Shown piece by piece: positions 29,183 to 38,425 of a stretch of 64,000 bases of DNA. The DNA is taken from contig JADJOY010000021.1 in NCBI GenBank assembly GCA_016713535.1, positions 62,001 to 126,000 on the forward strand, read 5' to 3'. Made by a program: the position numbers and the translations under genes. The notes beneath the pieces are model-generated. The model was not told the DNA's origin, made no database searches, and saw nothing but the letters and a program-made list of their open reading frames with translations. The stretch is from Deltaproteobacteria bacterium. Lineage in GTDB: Bacteria; JADJOY01. Each line of letters begins with the position of its first letter. The stretch's first letter is position 1.

Positions 29183-31630
29183 ATGCGCGTGCTGTTCGAC
29201 CTACAGGCGCTCCAGACGCAATCTTCGCGGTCGCGCGGTATCGGCTTCTACACGCGCAACCACGTCGCCGCGCTCGCATCTCTTCCCGGACTCGAGCTCG
29301 ACGGCCTGGTGAACGGCTGGCTGCCCACGGGGGATAGCCTCGACCGCCTCCTCGCGACGCTGAGCTCCGACCCCGCGGTGCGCCTCACCGAGGGCGACCG
29401 TCTGCGGGATGTCGAAGAGCGTGACGAGCACCATCGCAAGGCCGTCGAGAGCGGTGTCGCGGCGCATGCCGTCGGGCGTGGCTGCTCGATCTACCACTGC
29501 ACCTCGCCCTTCGAGTGGGAGGTGTGGGTGCCGTCGACTGTGCGGCACGTTCGGGTCGTCGCGACCGTATACGACCTCATTCCACATCTCTTTCCTGGCG
29601 AGTACCTGTCGGGCGCGAGCCCCCGGTTCCGGTACGAGTACCAGAGGATCCTCGACGGCCTGCGGCAGGCCGATCGGCTTCTCGCGATCAGCGATTGCAC
29701 CAAGCGGGACCTCGTGACTTCGCTCGACATCCCCGCCGATCGGGTGCACGTGGTCTGGGCCGCGGCCGACGCGCGGTTTCGCGTGGTCGCCGATCCCGAT
29801 CCGGACGGCACCGTGCGGGAGCGGTGGCGAACCGGCCGGCGTTTCGTCCTCTACACGGGGGGGTACGATTTCCGGAAGAACTTCGAACGCTTGTTCGAGG
29901 CTTTCGCCGCATCGCGCGCTCGCCGGACGCACCGGCTCGTCGTGGTCTGTCGTCTGACCGATGACGAGCGTCGCCGGGTCCGCGCGATGGGCGAGGCCGC
30001 GGGACTCGGCGAGGAGCTGGTTCTGACCGGCTTCGTGCCGGACGACGACCAGGTGCTTCTCTACAACCTCGCAGATTTGCTGGTCTTTCCGTCGCGTTAC
30101 GAAGGTTTCGGCCTGCCGGTGCTCGAGGCGATGAAGTGTGGCATCCCGGTCATCTGCTCATCGGTTTCGTCGATGCCCGAGATCGCCGGCGACGCAGCCG
30201 TGCTGGTGGATCCGCTCGACCCCAGGGCGATGCGGGAGGCGATCGACGGCGTGCTCGAGAACCCGGAGCGCGCTGCGCAGCTTCGCTCGCGGGGAGCGCG
30301 ACAGGCCGCGAAGTTCACCTGGGATGCGGTGGCGCGCGCGACGCTTCAGGCGTATCGCGAGGTGGCGGTCCCACCGCCTCGTCCGTGGTCGGTCGGTAGC
30401 GTCCCGCCGACGCGTATGCGCATCGCGCTCTTCACTCCCCTTCCGCCGGCAGCGAGTGGAATCGCCGACTTCGCCGGAGAGCTGCTGCCGACCTTGAGCG
30501 AGCGCGCGGACGTGACCGCGTTCGTGGATGCGCCCGACGCCGAGCCGCTGTGCACGCCGGCGTGGCGGGTGGAGGATGGCCGGCTCTTCGAGGTCGTGGA
30601 CCGCGATGTGCCGTTCACGCACGTGGTCCATCAGATCGGAAACAGCCTTCATCACGAGCAGGCGTACCGCCACGTCCTCGAGCGAGGAGGCGTGGTGCTC
30701 CTGCACGATCTCGTCTTGCACCATCTGGTCATGGCGACGACGCTCGATCGCGGTGACGAGCGCGCCTACCGCGACGAGCTGGTGCTCGCGCACGGCCGAG
30801 AAGGTTCTCGCGTGGCGGCGCTCGTTGCGCTCGGGTTCGGCAGCGACGCTTTCTACTACCAGCTCGGGTGCTTGCGGCGGCTGCTCGATCGTGCCGACGC
30901 GATCGCGACCTTCAGCGCCCACGCCGCGGGGCGTGTTCGTGAGCTCGGATACACACGACCGCTGGCGCGGCTGCCGCTATCTGTGGCGGGTGAGGAGGCG
31001 CCGACCCAGCCAGCGGTGGCGCGCCGCGCGCTGGGCATCGATCCCGACGCCTTCTGGATCGGTTCGTTCGGCGTGCAAACCCCGATGAAGCGCCCAGAGG
31101 CGGTGCTCCGCGCGTTCGGCGAGCTGAGACGCCTCGTACCGCGGGCGAGGCTGGTTTTCGTGGGTGAGATCCCACCGTGGGCGCGGCTGCAGGAGCGCGT
31201 CGGAAGCTCGCCCGACGCCTCGGCGATCACGATCACGGGTCGAATCGACGCGGACCGATACCGAGCGTGGATGGACGCCTGCGACGCGATCGTGGCGCTC
31301 CGCTATCCCCACCGCGGCGAGACGTCGGCGGCCGCGCTCAAGGCGATGGAGCGGGGTCGCCCGGTCCTGGCGAGTGATCTCGGAGCGATGTCAGAAGTCC
31401 CAGCCACCGCGTTCCTCCCCATCGACGTCGGTGCGCGTGAGCATTCGCACCTGACCGCGACCCTCCGAGCGCTCGCCGACGATCGCGACCTCGGGCGTGC
31501 GGTGGGCGCGCGGGCGCGCCATTACGTGCTGGAGCGGCATTCACCGGCTCGTACGGCGGATCGACTCGTCGAGTTCCTCGCCGAATTGCCTCCGCGTGCG
31601 GACGCCGCCGGCTCGGGGACGCGACCTTGA
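29183..31630 (+). CDS. Glycosyltransferase with two GT4-type modules
   Basis: 815 residues. Module 1 (about 1-410) starts MRVLFDLQALQTQSSRSRGI and ends in the retaining GT-B donor site, FPSRYEGFGLPVLEAMKCG near 302, with E-x7-E. Module 2 (about 412-815) starts MRIALFTPLPPAASGIADFA, a common opening of such transferases, and continues with GSFGVQTPMKRPE and GETSAAALKAMERGRPV at its donor site. Two full transferases in one chain suggest two successive sugar additions. It follows small-protein copy 1 and shares four bases with copy 2. No signal peptide, so it is presumably a cytoplasmic enzyme on lipid-linked or nucleotide sugars. Confidence 0.88.
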   Translation: MRVLFDLQALQTQSSRSRGIGFYTRNHVAALASLPGLELDGLVNGWLPTGDSLDRLLATLSSDPAVRLTEGDRLRDVEERDEHHRKAVESGVAAHAVGRGCSIYHCTSPFEWEVWVPSTVRHVRVVATVYDLIPHLFPGEYLSGASPRFRYEYQRILDGLRQADRLLAISDCTKRDLVTSLDIPADRVHVVWAAADARFRVVADPDPDGTVRERWRTGRRFVLYTGGYDFRKNFERLFEAFAASRARRTHRLVVVCRLTDDERRRVRAMGEAAGLGEELVLTGFVPDDDQVLLYNLADLLVFPSRYEGFGLPVLEAMKCGIPVICSSVSSMPEIAGDAAVLVDPLDPRAMREAIDGVLENPERAAQLRSRGARQAAKFTWDAVARATLQAYREVAVPPPRPWSVGSVPPTRMRIALFTPLPPAASGIADFAGELLPTLSERADVTAFVDAPDAEPLCTPAWRVEDGRLFEVVDRDVPFTHVVHQIGNSLHHEQAYRHVLERGGVVLLHDLVLHHLVMATTLDRGDERAYRDELVLAHGREGSRVAALVALGFGSDAFYYQLGCLRRLLDRADAIATFSAHAAGRVRELGYTRPLARLPLSVAGEEAPTQPAVARRALGIDPDAFWIGSFGVQTPMKRPEAVLRAFGELRRLVPRARLVFVGEIPPWARLQERVGSSPDASAITITGRIDADRYRAWMDACDAIVALRYPHRGETSAAALKAMERGRPVLASDLGAMSEVPATAFLPIDVGAREHSHLTATLRALADDRDLGRAVGARARHYVLERHSPARTADRLVEFLAELPPRADAAGSGTRP

Positions 31631-32079
31631 CCGGCGCCTCTGTCGACCCTCTCGCGAGGCCACGGATTTCCATCGGCGCCGCCGGGCTCGATCCGGAAGA
31701 AGCGATGAAACGCCTCCAGGCGCTGCTCGCCGGTGACGCCGACCCAGGCGAGCGGCTCGCCGCCATCGATTCGTACCGGCTCAGAATCCCCCTCGAGCAG
31801 GGACCGCAGGACGAGGCGCTCTTCGATGCCTACCGGCGCATGCTGCGACTGTGGAACGTCGCGGAGCAGCCTCCCATCGCTTCGCATCGACCGATCGTGG
31901 GGCCGGTACTGGTGCGCGCCAAGCGGCTGGTGCGGCGAGTGCTGGCCTTCGAGCTCGAGCCCATGCTCGAGCGGCAGGCGAGCTTCAACCACGCGGCAGT
32001 CGCGATCGTCCGCTTCCTTCTCGCCGAGATCGGTCGACTGCGTCGCCGCGTCCGCGAGCTCGAGGACGGCCGGCCGTGA
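31627..32079 (+). CDS. Small glycosyltransferase-associated protein, copy 2
   Basis: 150 residues from TTG 31627, whose codon overlaps the previous stop (TTGA). The core is clearest here: NVAEQPPIASHRPIVGPVLV (about 77-96), AKRLVRRVLAFELEPMLERQ (about 98-117), ASFNHAAVAIVRFLLAE, then a short coiled coil (RLRRRVRELED). The N-terminal half (EEAMKRLQALLAGDADPGER) is helical. It overlaps the downstream glycosyltransferase by four bases (GTGA), implying coupled translation and probably a physical partnership. Family and activity unknown. Confidence 0.7.
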   Translation: MTGASVDPLARPRISIGAAGLDPEEAMKRLQALLAGDADPGERLAAIDSYRLRIPLEQGPQDEALFDAYRRMLRLWNVAEQPPIASHRPIVGPVLVRAKRLVRRVLAFELEPMLERQASFNHAAVAIVRFLLAEIGRLRRRVRELEDGRP

Positions 32080-33254
32080 GGATCGCGTTCGTGATTCCTC
32101 GGTTCGCCGAGGGGCTCGTGGGTGGCGCAGAGACACTCGCCCTCGAGGTGATCCGTCACCTGCCGGCCGATCGATACGAGACCGAGGTCTGGACGACCTG
32201 CGCTCTCGACCACCATTCGTGGGCGGACCACTTCCCGGAGGGGGCGTCGAGAATTGGTGCCCTCACGGTACGCCGGTTCCGCACCAATCCGCGTAACCTC
32301 GAGCTCTTCGTCCACCTCCAGCACCGCATCCACCACCAGCTGGGCCTCTCGCTGGAGGAGGAGCTCGTCTGGCTCGCCAACAGCGTCAACTCCGATCGCT
32401 TGCTCGACCACGTGGGTCGGCATGCCGACGAGATGGACGCGTTGGTGTTCCTGCCCTACCTGTTCGGCGTGACCTTGACGGGCGCGACGATCGCGCCGGC
32501 CAAGAGCGTGCTGATCCCGTGCCTCCACGACGAGCCGTACGCCTATCTGCGGATCGTCCGAAACCTCTTCGAGGGGGTGCGCTGCATCCTCTTCAACAGC
32601 GCGCCAGAGGGTGAGCTGGCGCGTCGGCTCTACGAGCTCGATGGAAGCCGTGAGAGCGTCGTCGGTATGGGTTTCGATCTGGCGCGTCGGACTGGATCCG
32701 CGGATCGGTTTCGCGCCAAGCACGGCCTCCGGGGACCCTACGTCCTCTATTTCGGTCGCAAGGAGGACGGCAAGAACACCAACTGGTTGGCCCGGCAGTT
32801 CGCGAGCCGGGACTGTCGGCGGCGCCAGGACCTGAAGCTGGTCTTCGCGGGAAGCGGCGAGCTGGACATCCCGTCGGAGGCGTGTGACTCGATCGTGGAC
32901 ATTGCTTTCCTGACCGAGGAGGAGAAGCGCGATGCCATCGCCGGAGCCGTGGCGGTGGTGCAGCCTTCGGTGAACGAGAGCTTCTCGATCGTGTTGATGG
33001 AAGCCTGGCTGCACGAGAAGCCAGTGCTGGTTCACGCGCGCTGCGCGGTCACCCGTCGGCACGCCGCCGACGCCGGTGGTGGGCTGTGGTTCGAGAGCGG
33101 CGCCGAGCTCGGCGAGTGCATCTCGTTTCTGCTCGACAACCCGGAGACCGCTGGCCGGATGGGCGCGGCCGGGCGTCGTTACGTCGAACGCGAGTACTCG
33201 TGGGAGGCCGTGGTCGGTCGCTTCGATCGCGCGCTCGAGCGGGTGGTGTCGTGA
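32076..33254 (+). CDS. GT4-family glycosyltransferase
   Basis: 392 residues from GTG 32076. GT-B fold: acceptor side RIAFVIPRFAEGLVGGAETL at the start, then EVWTTCALDHHSWADHFPEG; donor side YVLYFGRKEDGKN (about 222-234) and VVQPSVNESFSIVLMEAW near 300, matching the E-x7-E region of retaining GT4 enzymes. It overlaps both neighbours by four bases. The enzyme at 38426 is its paralog: both share EVWT-(T/S)-CA-x-D, a L-x-P-x-x-HDEP segment and the spacing around it. Donor and acceptor sugars cannot be read from sequence. Confidence 0.85.
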   Translation: MRIAFVIPRFAEGLVGGAETLALEVIRHLPADRYETEVWTTCALDHHSWADHFPEGASRIGALTVRRFRTNPRNLELFVHLQHRIHHQLGLSLEEELVWLANSVNSDRLLDHVGRHADEMDALVFLPYLFGVTLTGATIAPAKSVLIPCLHDEPYAYLRIVRNLFEGVRCILFNSAPEGELARRLYELDGSRESVVGMGFDLARRTGSADRFRAKHGLRGPYVLYFGRKEDGKNTNWLARQFASRDCRRRQDLKLVFAGSGELDIPSEACDSIVDIAFLTEEEKRDAIAGAVAVVQPSVNESFSIVLMEAWLHEKPVLVHARCAVTRRHAADAGGGLWFESGAELGECISFLLDNPETAGRMGAAGRRYVEREYSWEAVVGRFDRALERVVS

Positions 33255-34372
33255 CCGGCGGCGTGAGCGACGGGTCGCGGGTGGTATCGACGCCCCGCGG
33301 CGCGCGTGTGGCGCAGATGGTGCTCAACATGTCGATCGCGGACGCCATCACCCACCACGTGCTGATGATCGACGACGCGCTGCGGTCGCTCGACCAGTCG
33401 GCGGGGATCTATTGCGAGAACGCGCATCCCGACCTCGCGCACCGCGCGGCGCCGTTCACGACGTTCGACGGTTCCGGCGCCGATGCGGTGCTGTTCCACT
33501 TCTCGATCGGCTCGCGGATCGCCACGACGTTCGCGTCGGCTCGGTGCCGCAAGGCGATCGTCTACCACAACGTCACTCCGCCGGAGTTCTTCGACGGCGT
33601 CAACGGTCGCGTGGCGGCCGCGCTCCGAGCCGGGCGTGACGAGCTGCGTGAGCTCGTGGGACGGGTCGATCTCGCGCTCGGCGTGAGCGAGTTCAACCGA
33701 GCCGAGCTGAGCGCGCTCGGATTCGAGGACACGGGTGTCCTTCCGATTGCGGTGCCGAGCGATCTGGTCGACGTGGCACCCGATCCGTCCTGGGTGGCCC
33801 GGGGCGCGGGCGCGGGGCCGGTGTTGCTTCACGTCGGCCGGATCGCACCCAACAAGCGCTTCGACGATCTGATCCGGATCCTGGCACACGTCCAGACCCG
33901 AGAGCCGCGCGCCGAGCTCTGGCTGGTGGGGACCGATCGCGACACCGAGACCTACTCGATGGCGTTGGTCGACATGGCGCAGGACCTCGGCGTTCCGGGC
34001 GTGCTGATGCTCGGGCAGATCCCGGCGTCGGCGCTCGCCGCCTGTTACCGCACGGCTGCGGTGTACGTGTGCGCGAGCGCCCACGAGGGCTTCTGCGTGC
34101 CGCTGGTCGAAGCGATGCATTTCGGCCTCCCCGTGGTCGCCTTCGATGCGGGCGGAATCGCCGAGACCCTCGGGGGGGCCGGGGTTCTCCTCGGCGAGCG
34201 GCGGTGCGATCTCGCGGCGGCCGTGGTGACGTTGCTCCACCGCGACCGCGAGGTGCGTGCGGCGGTCGTGGCGCGCGAGCTCGAGCGGGTCGGGTCGTTC
34301 TCGACCGCTGCGTTTCGCGAGTGCCTCGGAGGCCACCTGCGGGCGCTCCTCGGGGACGGTGGCGTTGGCTGA
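33251..34372 (+). CDS. GT4-family glycosyltransferase
   Basis: 373 residues from GTG 33251 (GTGA overlap). It has AVLFHFSIGSRIATTFAS and VYHNVTPPEFFDGVN in the N-terminal domain, LLHVGRIAPNKRFDDLIR near 194, and YVCASAHEGFCVPLVEAMHF near 275, the retaining GT4 donor site. The gene at 34753 is a close paralog sharing the (F/H)-S-I-G and V-T-P-P motifs and the GR-(I/L)-APNKR and AS-x-HEG-C blocks. Two similar enzymes in a row usually add alike sugars at successive positions of a repeat unit; that is inference. Confidence 0.87.
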   Translation: MTGGVSDGSRVVSTPRGARVAQMVLNMSIADAITHHVLMIDDALRSLDQSAGIYCENAHPDLAHRAAPFTTFDGSGADAVLFHFSIGSRIATTFASARCRKAIVYHNVTPPEFFDGVNGRVAAALRAGRDELRELVGRVDLALGVSEFNRAELSALGFEDTGVLPIAVPSDLVDVAPDPSWVARGAGAGPVLLHVGRIAPNKRFDDLIRILAHVQTREPRAELWLVGTDRDTETYSMALVDMAQDLGVPGVLMLGQIPASALAACYRTAAVYVCASAHEGFCVPLVEAMHFGLPVVAFDAGGIAETLGGAGVLLGERRCDLAAAVVTLLHRDREVRAAVVARELERVGSFSTAAFRECLGGHLRALLGDGGVG

Positions 34373-34382
34373 GGGGAGCGTC

Positions 34383-34745
34383 GTGCGCGGTTTCGATGCG
34401 GGCGACCTGGCGCTCGTCTCGGCGCGCCTGCGTGCGTTCGGGCTTCCCGGGGAAGCGCGGCTCGGTCCTGTTGCTCGCGGGCGCCTTGCCGTGCTCGTCG
34501 AATCGAGCGCCGCCGATGCACGGCCGCCGCTCGTTTCGCCGTACCGCTGGCGGCGGGTGCTGGTCAATCCCCTCAAAGTGGTAATGCGCAAGCTCGTCTG
34601 GAGTCGAACTGGCCCGGCACTCGAGCGCCAGGCCGAGTTCAACGTGGCACTCATCCGGGTGGCGGCCGAGGTGCTCTCATCGCTGTCGGACCCGTCCGAT
34701 CCGTCGCACACCCAGCGGAGTTCGGTGTCGCGATCAGGCGGGTGA
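34383..34745 (+). CDS. Small glycosyltransferase-associated protein, copy 3
   Basis: 120 residues from GTG 34383, chosen because GAGGGGAG lies just upstream (34371-34378). GTG 34359 and TTG 34365 are in-frame alternatives that overlap the previous gene. The N-terminus is Arg/Ala/Leu-rich (LRAFGLPGEARLGPVARGRL). The shared core is reduced to VLVNPLKVVMRKLVWSRTG followed by PALERQAEFNVALIRVAAEV, matching the E-R-Q-A-x-F-N part of copy 2. It sits seven bases before another glycosyltransferase gene. Function unknown; see copy 1. Confidence 0.62.
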   Translation: MRGFDAGDLALVSARLRAFGLPGEARLGPVARGRLAVLVESSAADARPPLVSPYRWRRVLVNPLKVVMRKLVWSRTGPALERQAEFNVALIRVAAEVLSSLSDPSDPSHTQRSSVSRSGG

Positions 34746-34752
34746 CGCCCGG

Positions 34753-35850
34753 ATGACTGCGCCACGCTTGTTCCAGCTCCTGGCGTCCCTCAATCCGGCC
34801 GACGCGGTCTCCGACTTCGCTCGTGAGCTCGCCGACCATGCCGCTTCGCTCGGCGCGAAGCCCCGGCTGGTGGCCGCGCGAGTCCATCCGAGCTGTTCCG
34901 GCGAGGCCGCCGTCGCGGGGAGCACGTCACCCGATCAGCTCGCGGGGCGGTACGACGTGCTCCTCTATCACCACTCGATCGGCGCCGGCCTCGTCGGGTG
35001 GGTATCGCGGTTCCCCGGGCGTCGGATCGTCGTCCATCACTCCGTGACGCCGCCACGGTACTTCGAGAGCTGGGCGCCGCGCCTGGCGGACGCGACACGC
35101 CGGGGAGTCGAGGAGCTGACCGAGCTCGCGCGGGTGACCTCGTCGGCGCTCGGCGTCAGCGAGTTCGACGCGGCGGAGGCACGCGCGGCGGGGTTCGTGG
35201 ACGTGGGAGTCTTGCCCATCTCCCCGTGCCGGTCGCGGCTCATGGCCCGCCCCGCGCGGGCTCTGTCGCGGCGTCTGGCGGAGGAGCCGGGCCCTCGGAT
35301 CCTGTGCCTTGGCCGGCTCGCGCCGAACAAGCGGGTCGAGCTCGTCATCGGCGCCTTCGCCCTCGTCGCCTCGGTACTCCCGACGGCTCGGCTCGAGATC
35401 GTGGGCAGTGACGCCGGCACGGAGGGCTACGCTCTGGCGCTGCGGCTCCTTGCTCGTGACCTGGGTGTGCCGCGCGTGACGTTCCATGGTGCCATGACCG
35501 ATCGGGAGCTGGCGGCGCTGTTCGCCACCGCGTCGGTGCTGGTCTCCGCCAGCGAGCACGAGGGCTGCGGTCTCCCGTTCTTGGAAGCGATGTTCCACGG
35601 CGTACCGGTGGTCGGACGCGCGGCCACCGCGATCCCCGAGACCGTTTCGACGGCTGGCTTGCTGCTGGAGGGCGACCACCCCGAGGTCTGGGCGGACGCG
35701 ATGCTCTCCGTCGTGCGAGATCGCTCGCTACGAGAGCGACTGGTCGCGGCGGGTCGCGATCGGATCCGGGCGCGCCTCGCGACCGACCCTAGGCACAGCC
35801 TCGGCGCGATCTTGGGCGCACGGGTCGCTCATCCCGGCGGGGCCGTGTAA
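34753..35850 (+). CDS. GT4-family glycosyltransferase
   Basis: 365 residues. Paralog of the enzyme at 33251: LLYHHSIGAGLVGWVSRF, VVHHSVTPPRYFESW, ILCLGRLAPNKRVELVIGAF (about 183-202), and LVSASEHEGCGLPFLEAMFH near 263 with the donor-site glutamates. The product is cytoplasmic, without signal peptide. It ends the first glycosyltransferase block; the ppk gene follows after 151 bases. Confidence 0.87.
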   Translation: MTAPRLFQLLASLNPADAVSDFARELADHAASLGAKPRLVAARVHPSCSGEAAVAGSTSPDQLAGRYDVLLYHHSIGAGLVGWVSRFPGRRIVVHHSVTPPRYFESWAPRLADATRRGVEELTELARVTSSALGVSEFDAAEARAAGFVDVGVLPISPCRSRLMARPARALSRRLAEEPGPRILCLGRLAPNKRVELVIGAFALVASVLPTARLEIVGSDAGTEGYALALRLLARDLGVPRVTFHGAMTDRELAALFATASVLVSASEHEGCGLPFLEAMFHGVPVVGRAATAIPETVSTAGLLLEGDHPEVWADAMLSVVRDRSLRERLVAAGRDRIRARLATDPRHSLGAILGARVAHPGGAV

Positions 35851-35923
35851 CAGAAACGTCATGATCCCGGATGGTTGAGCGATGCCCTGCGCACGGGCGA
35901 GATGCGACGGACCGGCACACCCG

Positions 35924-35932
35924 TGTCATAAT
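35924..35932 (+). promoter_or_regulatory. Extended -10-like element before ppk
   Basis: TGTCATAAT at 35924-35932 matches an extended -10 (TGn plus CATAAT, one mismatch to TATAAT) about 70 bases before the ppk start, in a 151-base gap. No good -35 lies 17 bases upstream, as is common for extended -10 promoters. The sequence GTGTCATAAT also resembles one PhoB half-site (CTGTCAT), fitting for ppk, but no second half-site is spaced correctly. Confidence 0.35.
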
Positions 35933-36001
35933 CGTCAGGTCAAACCTTCCCGTACGGCATGCCCGGTGGCGATCCCACCGAGGCTGAAAGGTCGGGGATT
36001 C

Positions 36002-38176
36002 ATGGCTACCCGAGCACGTGCCGGCGGCCCGCGCGCCGTGAAGGCCGTGGCGCCACCGCCCTCCGAGGCCGAGATCGCCGCAGCCGCGGCTCGGTACATC
36101 AATCGCGAGCTCTCGTGGCTTGCCTTCAACGAGCGGGTCCTCGATGAGGCCTCGAACCCGGCCCACCCGCTCCTCGAGCGGGTACGCTTCGTCTCGATCT
36201 CGGCGAGCAACCTCGACGAGTTCTACATGGTCCGGGTGGCGGGCCTGAAGGGTCAGGTCCAGGCCGAGGTCACGCAGCCGAGCGTCGACGGTCTGCTCCC
36301 GACGCGCCAGCTCGTGGCGATCCACTCGCGCGCGAGCGACCTCATCCGCAACCAGCAGCTGCGCTGGCGAGCGCTCCGCCAGGAGCTGCGGGTGGCCGGG
36401 ATCACGGTCCTCGATGCGACGGAGCTGACGAGGGCCGAGCAACAGTGGCTCGCCGGGTATTTCCGTGACCATGTCTTCCCCGTGTTGACGCCTCTCGCGA
36501 TCGACCCGGCGCATCCGTTTCCGTTCCTGCCCAACCTCGGCTTCTCGCTCGCGCTCACGCTGCTCCGGCCCGAGGACTCGAAGACCCTCCATGCCCTCGT
36601 GCCACTGCGGAGCCACATCGGCCGTTTCGTGCGCCTGCCCGGCGCCGACATCCGCTTCGTGCTCCTCGAGGACCTGGTCTCGATGAGCCTCGATCAGCTC
36701 TTCCCCGGCTTCCAGGTGCGCGGCGAAGGTGTGTTCCGGATCCTTCGCGACAGTGACATCGAGGTCGAGGAAGAGGCCGAGGACCTGGTCCGGCTCTACG
36801 AGAGCGCCGTGAAGGCGCGACGACGTGGGGACGTGATCCGGCTGACCGTGAACAAAGGGATGCCGGACTCCCTCCGGGCCTTCCTGGTGGATGAGCTCGA
36901 GGTTGCCGCGGCGGACGTGTTCGAGATCGATGGCCTGCTCGGTCTGGTCGATCTCCGCGAGGTGATCGTCCCAGATCGAACCGATCTGCTCTTCGAGCCG
37001 ATGAACGCTCGTTTCCCGGAGCGCATTCGCGACTTCGGCGGCGACTGTTTCGCCGCGATCCGCGCCAAGGATCTGGTCGTCCACCATCCCTACGAGAGCT
37101 TCGACGTGGTCGTCCAGTTCGTGCGGCAGGCAGCGCGCGATCCGAACGTCGTCGCGATCAAGCAGACGCTGTACCGGACCAGCGACGACTCGCCGGTGGT
37201 CAAGGCGCTCATCGAGGCCGCCGAGTCCGGGAAGAGCGTGACCGCGATGGTGGAGCTCAAGGCTCGCTTCGACGAGGCGGCGAACATCCGCTGGGCGCGT
37301 GACCTCGAACGCGCTGGGGCCCAGGTGGTGTACGGCTTCGTCGACCTCAAGACTCACGCGAAGGTGTCTCTGGTCGTTCGCCGCGAGGGTGGCGGCCTAC
37401 GCAGCTACGTCCACTTCGGCACCGGCAACTATCACCCGATCACGGCGAAGATCTACACGGATCTCTCCTATTTCACCTGTGATCCCGTGCTGTGTCGGGA
37501 TGCGGCCGCGCTCTTCAACTACATGACGGGGTACGCGCGGCCGACCAAGCTCGAGAAGGTCGCGGTGGCGCCGATCGATCTGCGCGAAAAGCTGCTCTCG
37601 CTGATCGAGGACGAGATCGGGCACGCACGGGCCGGACGCCCCGGACAGATCTGGGCGAAGCTCAACGCGCTCGTCGACAGCGAGATCATCGAGGCGCTCT
37701 ACCGGGCCTCGCAAGCCGGCGTGAAGATCGATCTGGTCGTGCGCGGCATGTGCTGCCTGCGACCCGGTGTGACGGGTTTGTCCGAGAACATTCGCGTGAA
37801 GAGCATCGTCGGCCGGTTCCTGGAACACGCACGCATCGTGTGCTTCGGAGCCGGGCACGGCCTGCCGTCGGACCAGGCGAAGGTGTACATCTCCTCAGCC
37901 GACTGGATGCCTCGCAACCTCGATCGTCGCGTCGAGACCCTCGTTCCCATCGAGAACCCGACCGTGCACCGCCAGGTGCTCGACCAGATCATGGTCGCGA
38001 ACCTGCGCGATCTGGCGAGCAGCTGGACCCTCGGACCGGATGGCAACTACCTGCGCGTGGCGCCGACCGCCGGCACCTTCAGCGCGCACACGTTCTTCAT
38101 GACCTATCCGAGCCTGTCGGGCCGCGGCAGCGCCGTCGCCGAAGCCGTCGCCACGCCGGTGCTCGCGACGGGCTGA
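36002..38176 (+). CDS. ppk: Polyphosphate kinase 1
   Basis: 724 residues, typical for PPK1. It polymerises the terminal phosphate of ATP into polyphosphate through a phosphohistidine. N-terminal domain: [19 protein letters not shown] and [20 protein letters not shown]. Catalytic parts: [30 protein letters not shown] with His about residue 452 (the autophosphorylated His), [20 protein letters not shown], and [10 protein letters not shown] with His about 609. ATG 36002 gives the family N-terminus. It interrupts the glycosyltransferase cluster; no exopolyphosphatase gene is adjacent. Confidence 0.96.
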   Translation: MATRARAGGPRAVKAVAPPPSEAEIAAAAARYINRELSWLAFNERVLDEASNPAHPLLERVRFVSISASNLDEFYMVRVAGLKGQVQAEVTQPSVDGLLPTRQLVAIHSRASDLIRNQQLRWRALRQELRVAGITVLDATELTRAEQQWLAGYFRDHVFPVLTPLAIDPAHPFPFLPNLGFSLALTLLRPEDSKTLHALVPLRSHIGRFVRLPGADIRFVLLEDLVSMSLDQLFPGFQVRGEGVFRILRDSDIEVEEEAEDLVRLYESAVKARRRGDVIRLTVNKGMPDSLRAFLVDELEVAAADVFEIDGLLGLVDLREVIVPDRTDLLFEPMNARFPERIRDFGGDCFAAIRAKDLVVHHPYESFDVVVQFVRQAARDPNVVAIKQTLYRTSDDSPVVKALIEAAESGKSVTAMVELKARFDEAANIRWARDLERAGAQVVYGFVDLKTHAKVSLVVRREGGGLRSYVHFGTGNYHPITAKIYTDLSYFTCDPVLCRDAAALFNYMTGYARPTKLEKVAVAPIDLREKLLSLIEDEIGHARAGRPGQIWAKLNALVDSEIIEALYRASQAGVKIDLVVRGMCCLRPGVTGLSENIRVKSIVGRFLEHARIVCFGAGHGLPSDQAKVYISSADWMPRNLDRRVETLVPIENPTVHRQVLDQIMVANLRDLASSWTLGPDGNYLRVAPTAGTFSAHTFFMTYPSLSGRGSAVAEAVATPVLATG

Positions 38177-38425
38177 GCGCACGGTCGATCCGCGCGCGGA
38201 GGACGGCGGTTTCCCGAACCCGCTCGTCCAGGGCCCTGACCTCGTGGGTGAGCCCGCCTCCCAGCGGCCTCGCTCCCGGGCTCTGCCCGGTCCCGCTGCT
38301 CCCCGAGCCGGTGGCCGGCGAAACGGCTTTCCCCCTCGCTGCGCCTCGGCCATTTTGGCGCGGCCGGCCGACCGTGATCTCGCGTGCCTCACGGACGCCA
38401 GCCCCGGCCGCACCGATCCCGGACC

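Noticed and set aside
35856-35932. A full PhoB box upstream of ppk
   Set aside because: Two CTGTCAT-like half-sites exist, but they are about 65 bases apart rather than 11, so only a promoter-like element is reported.
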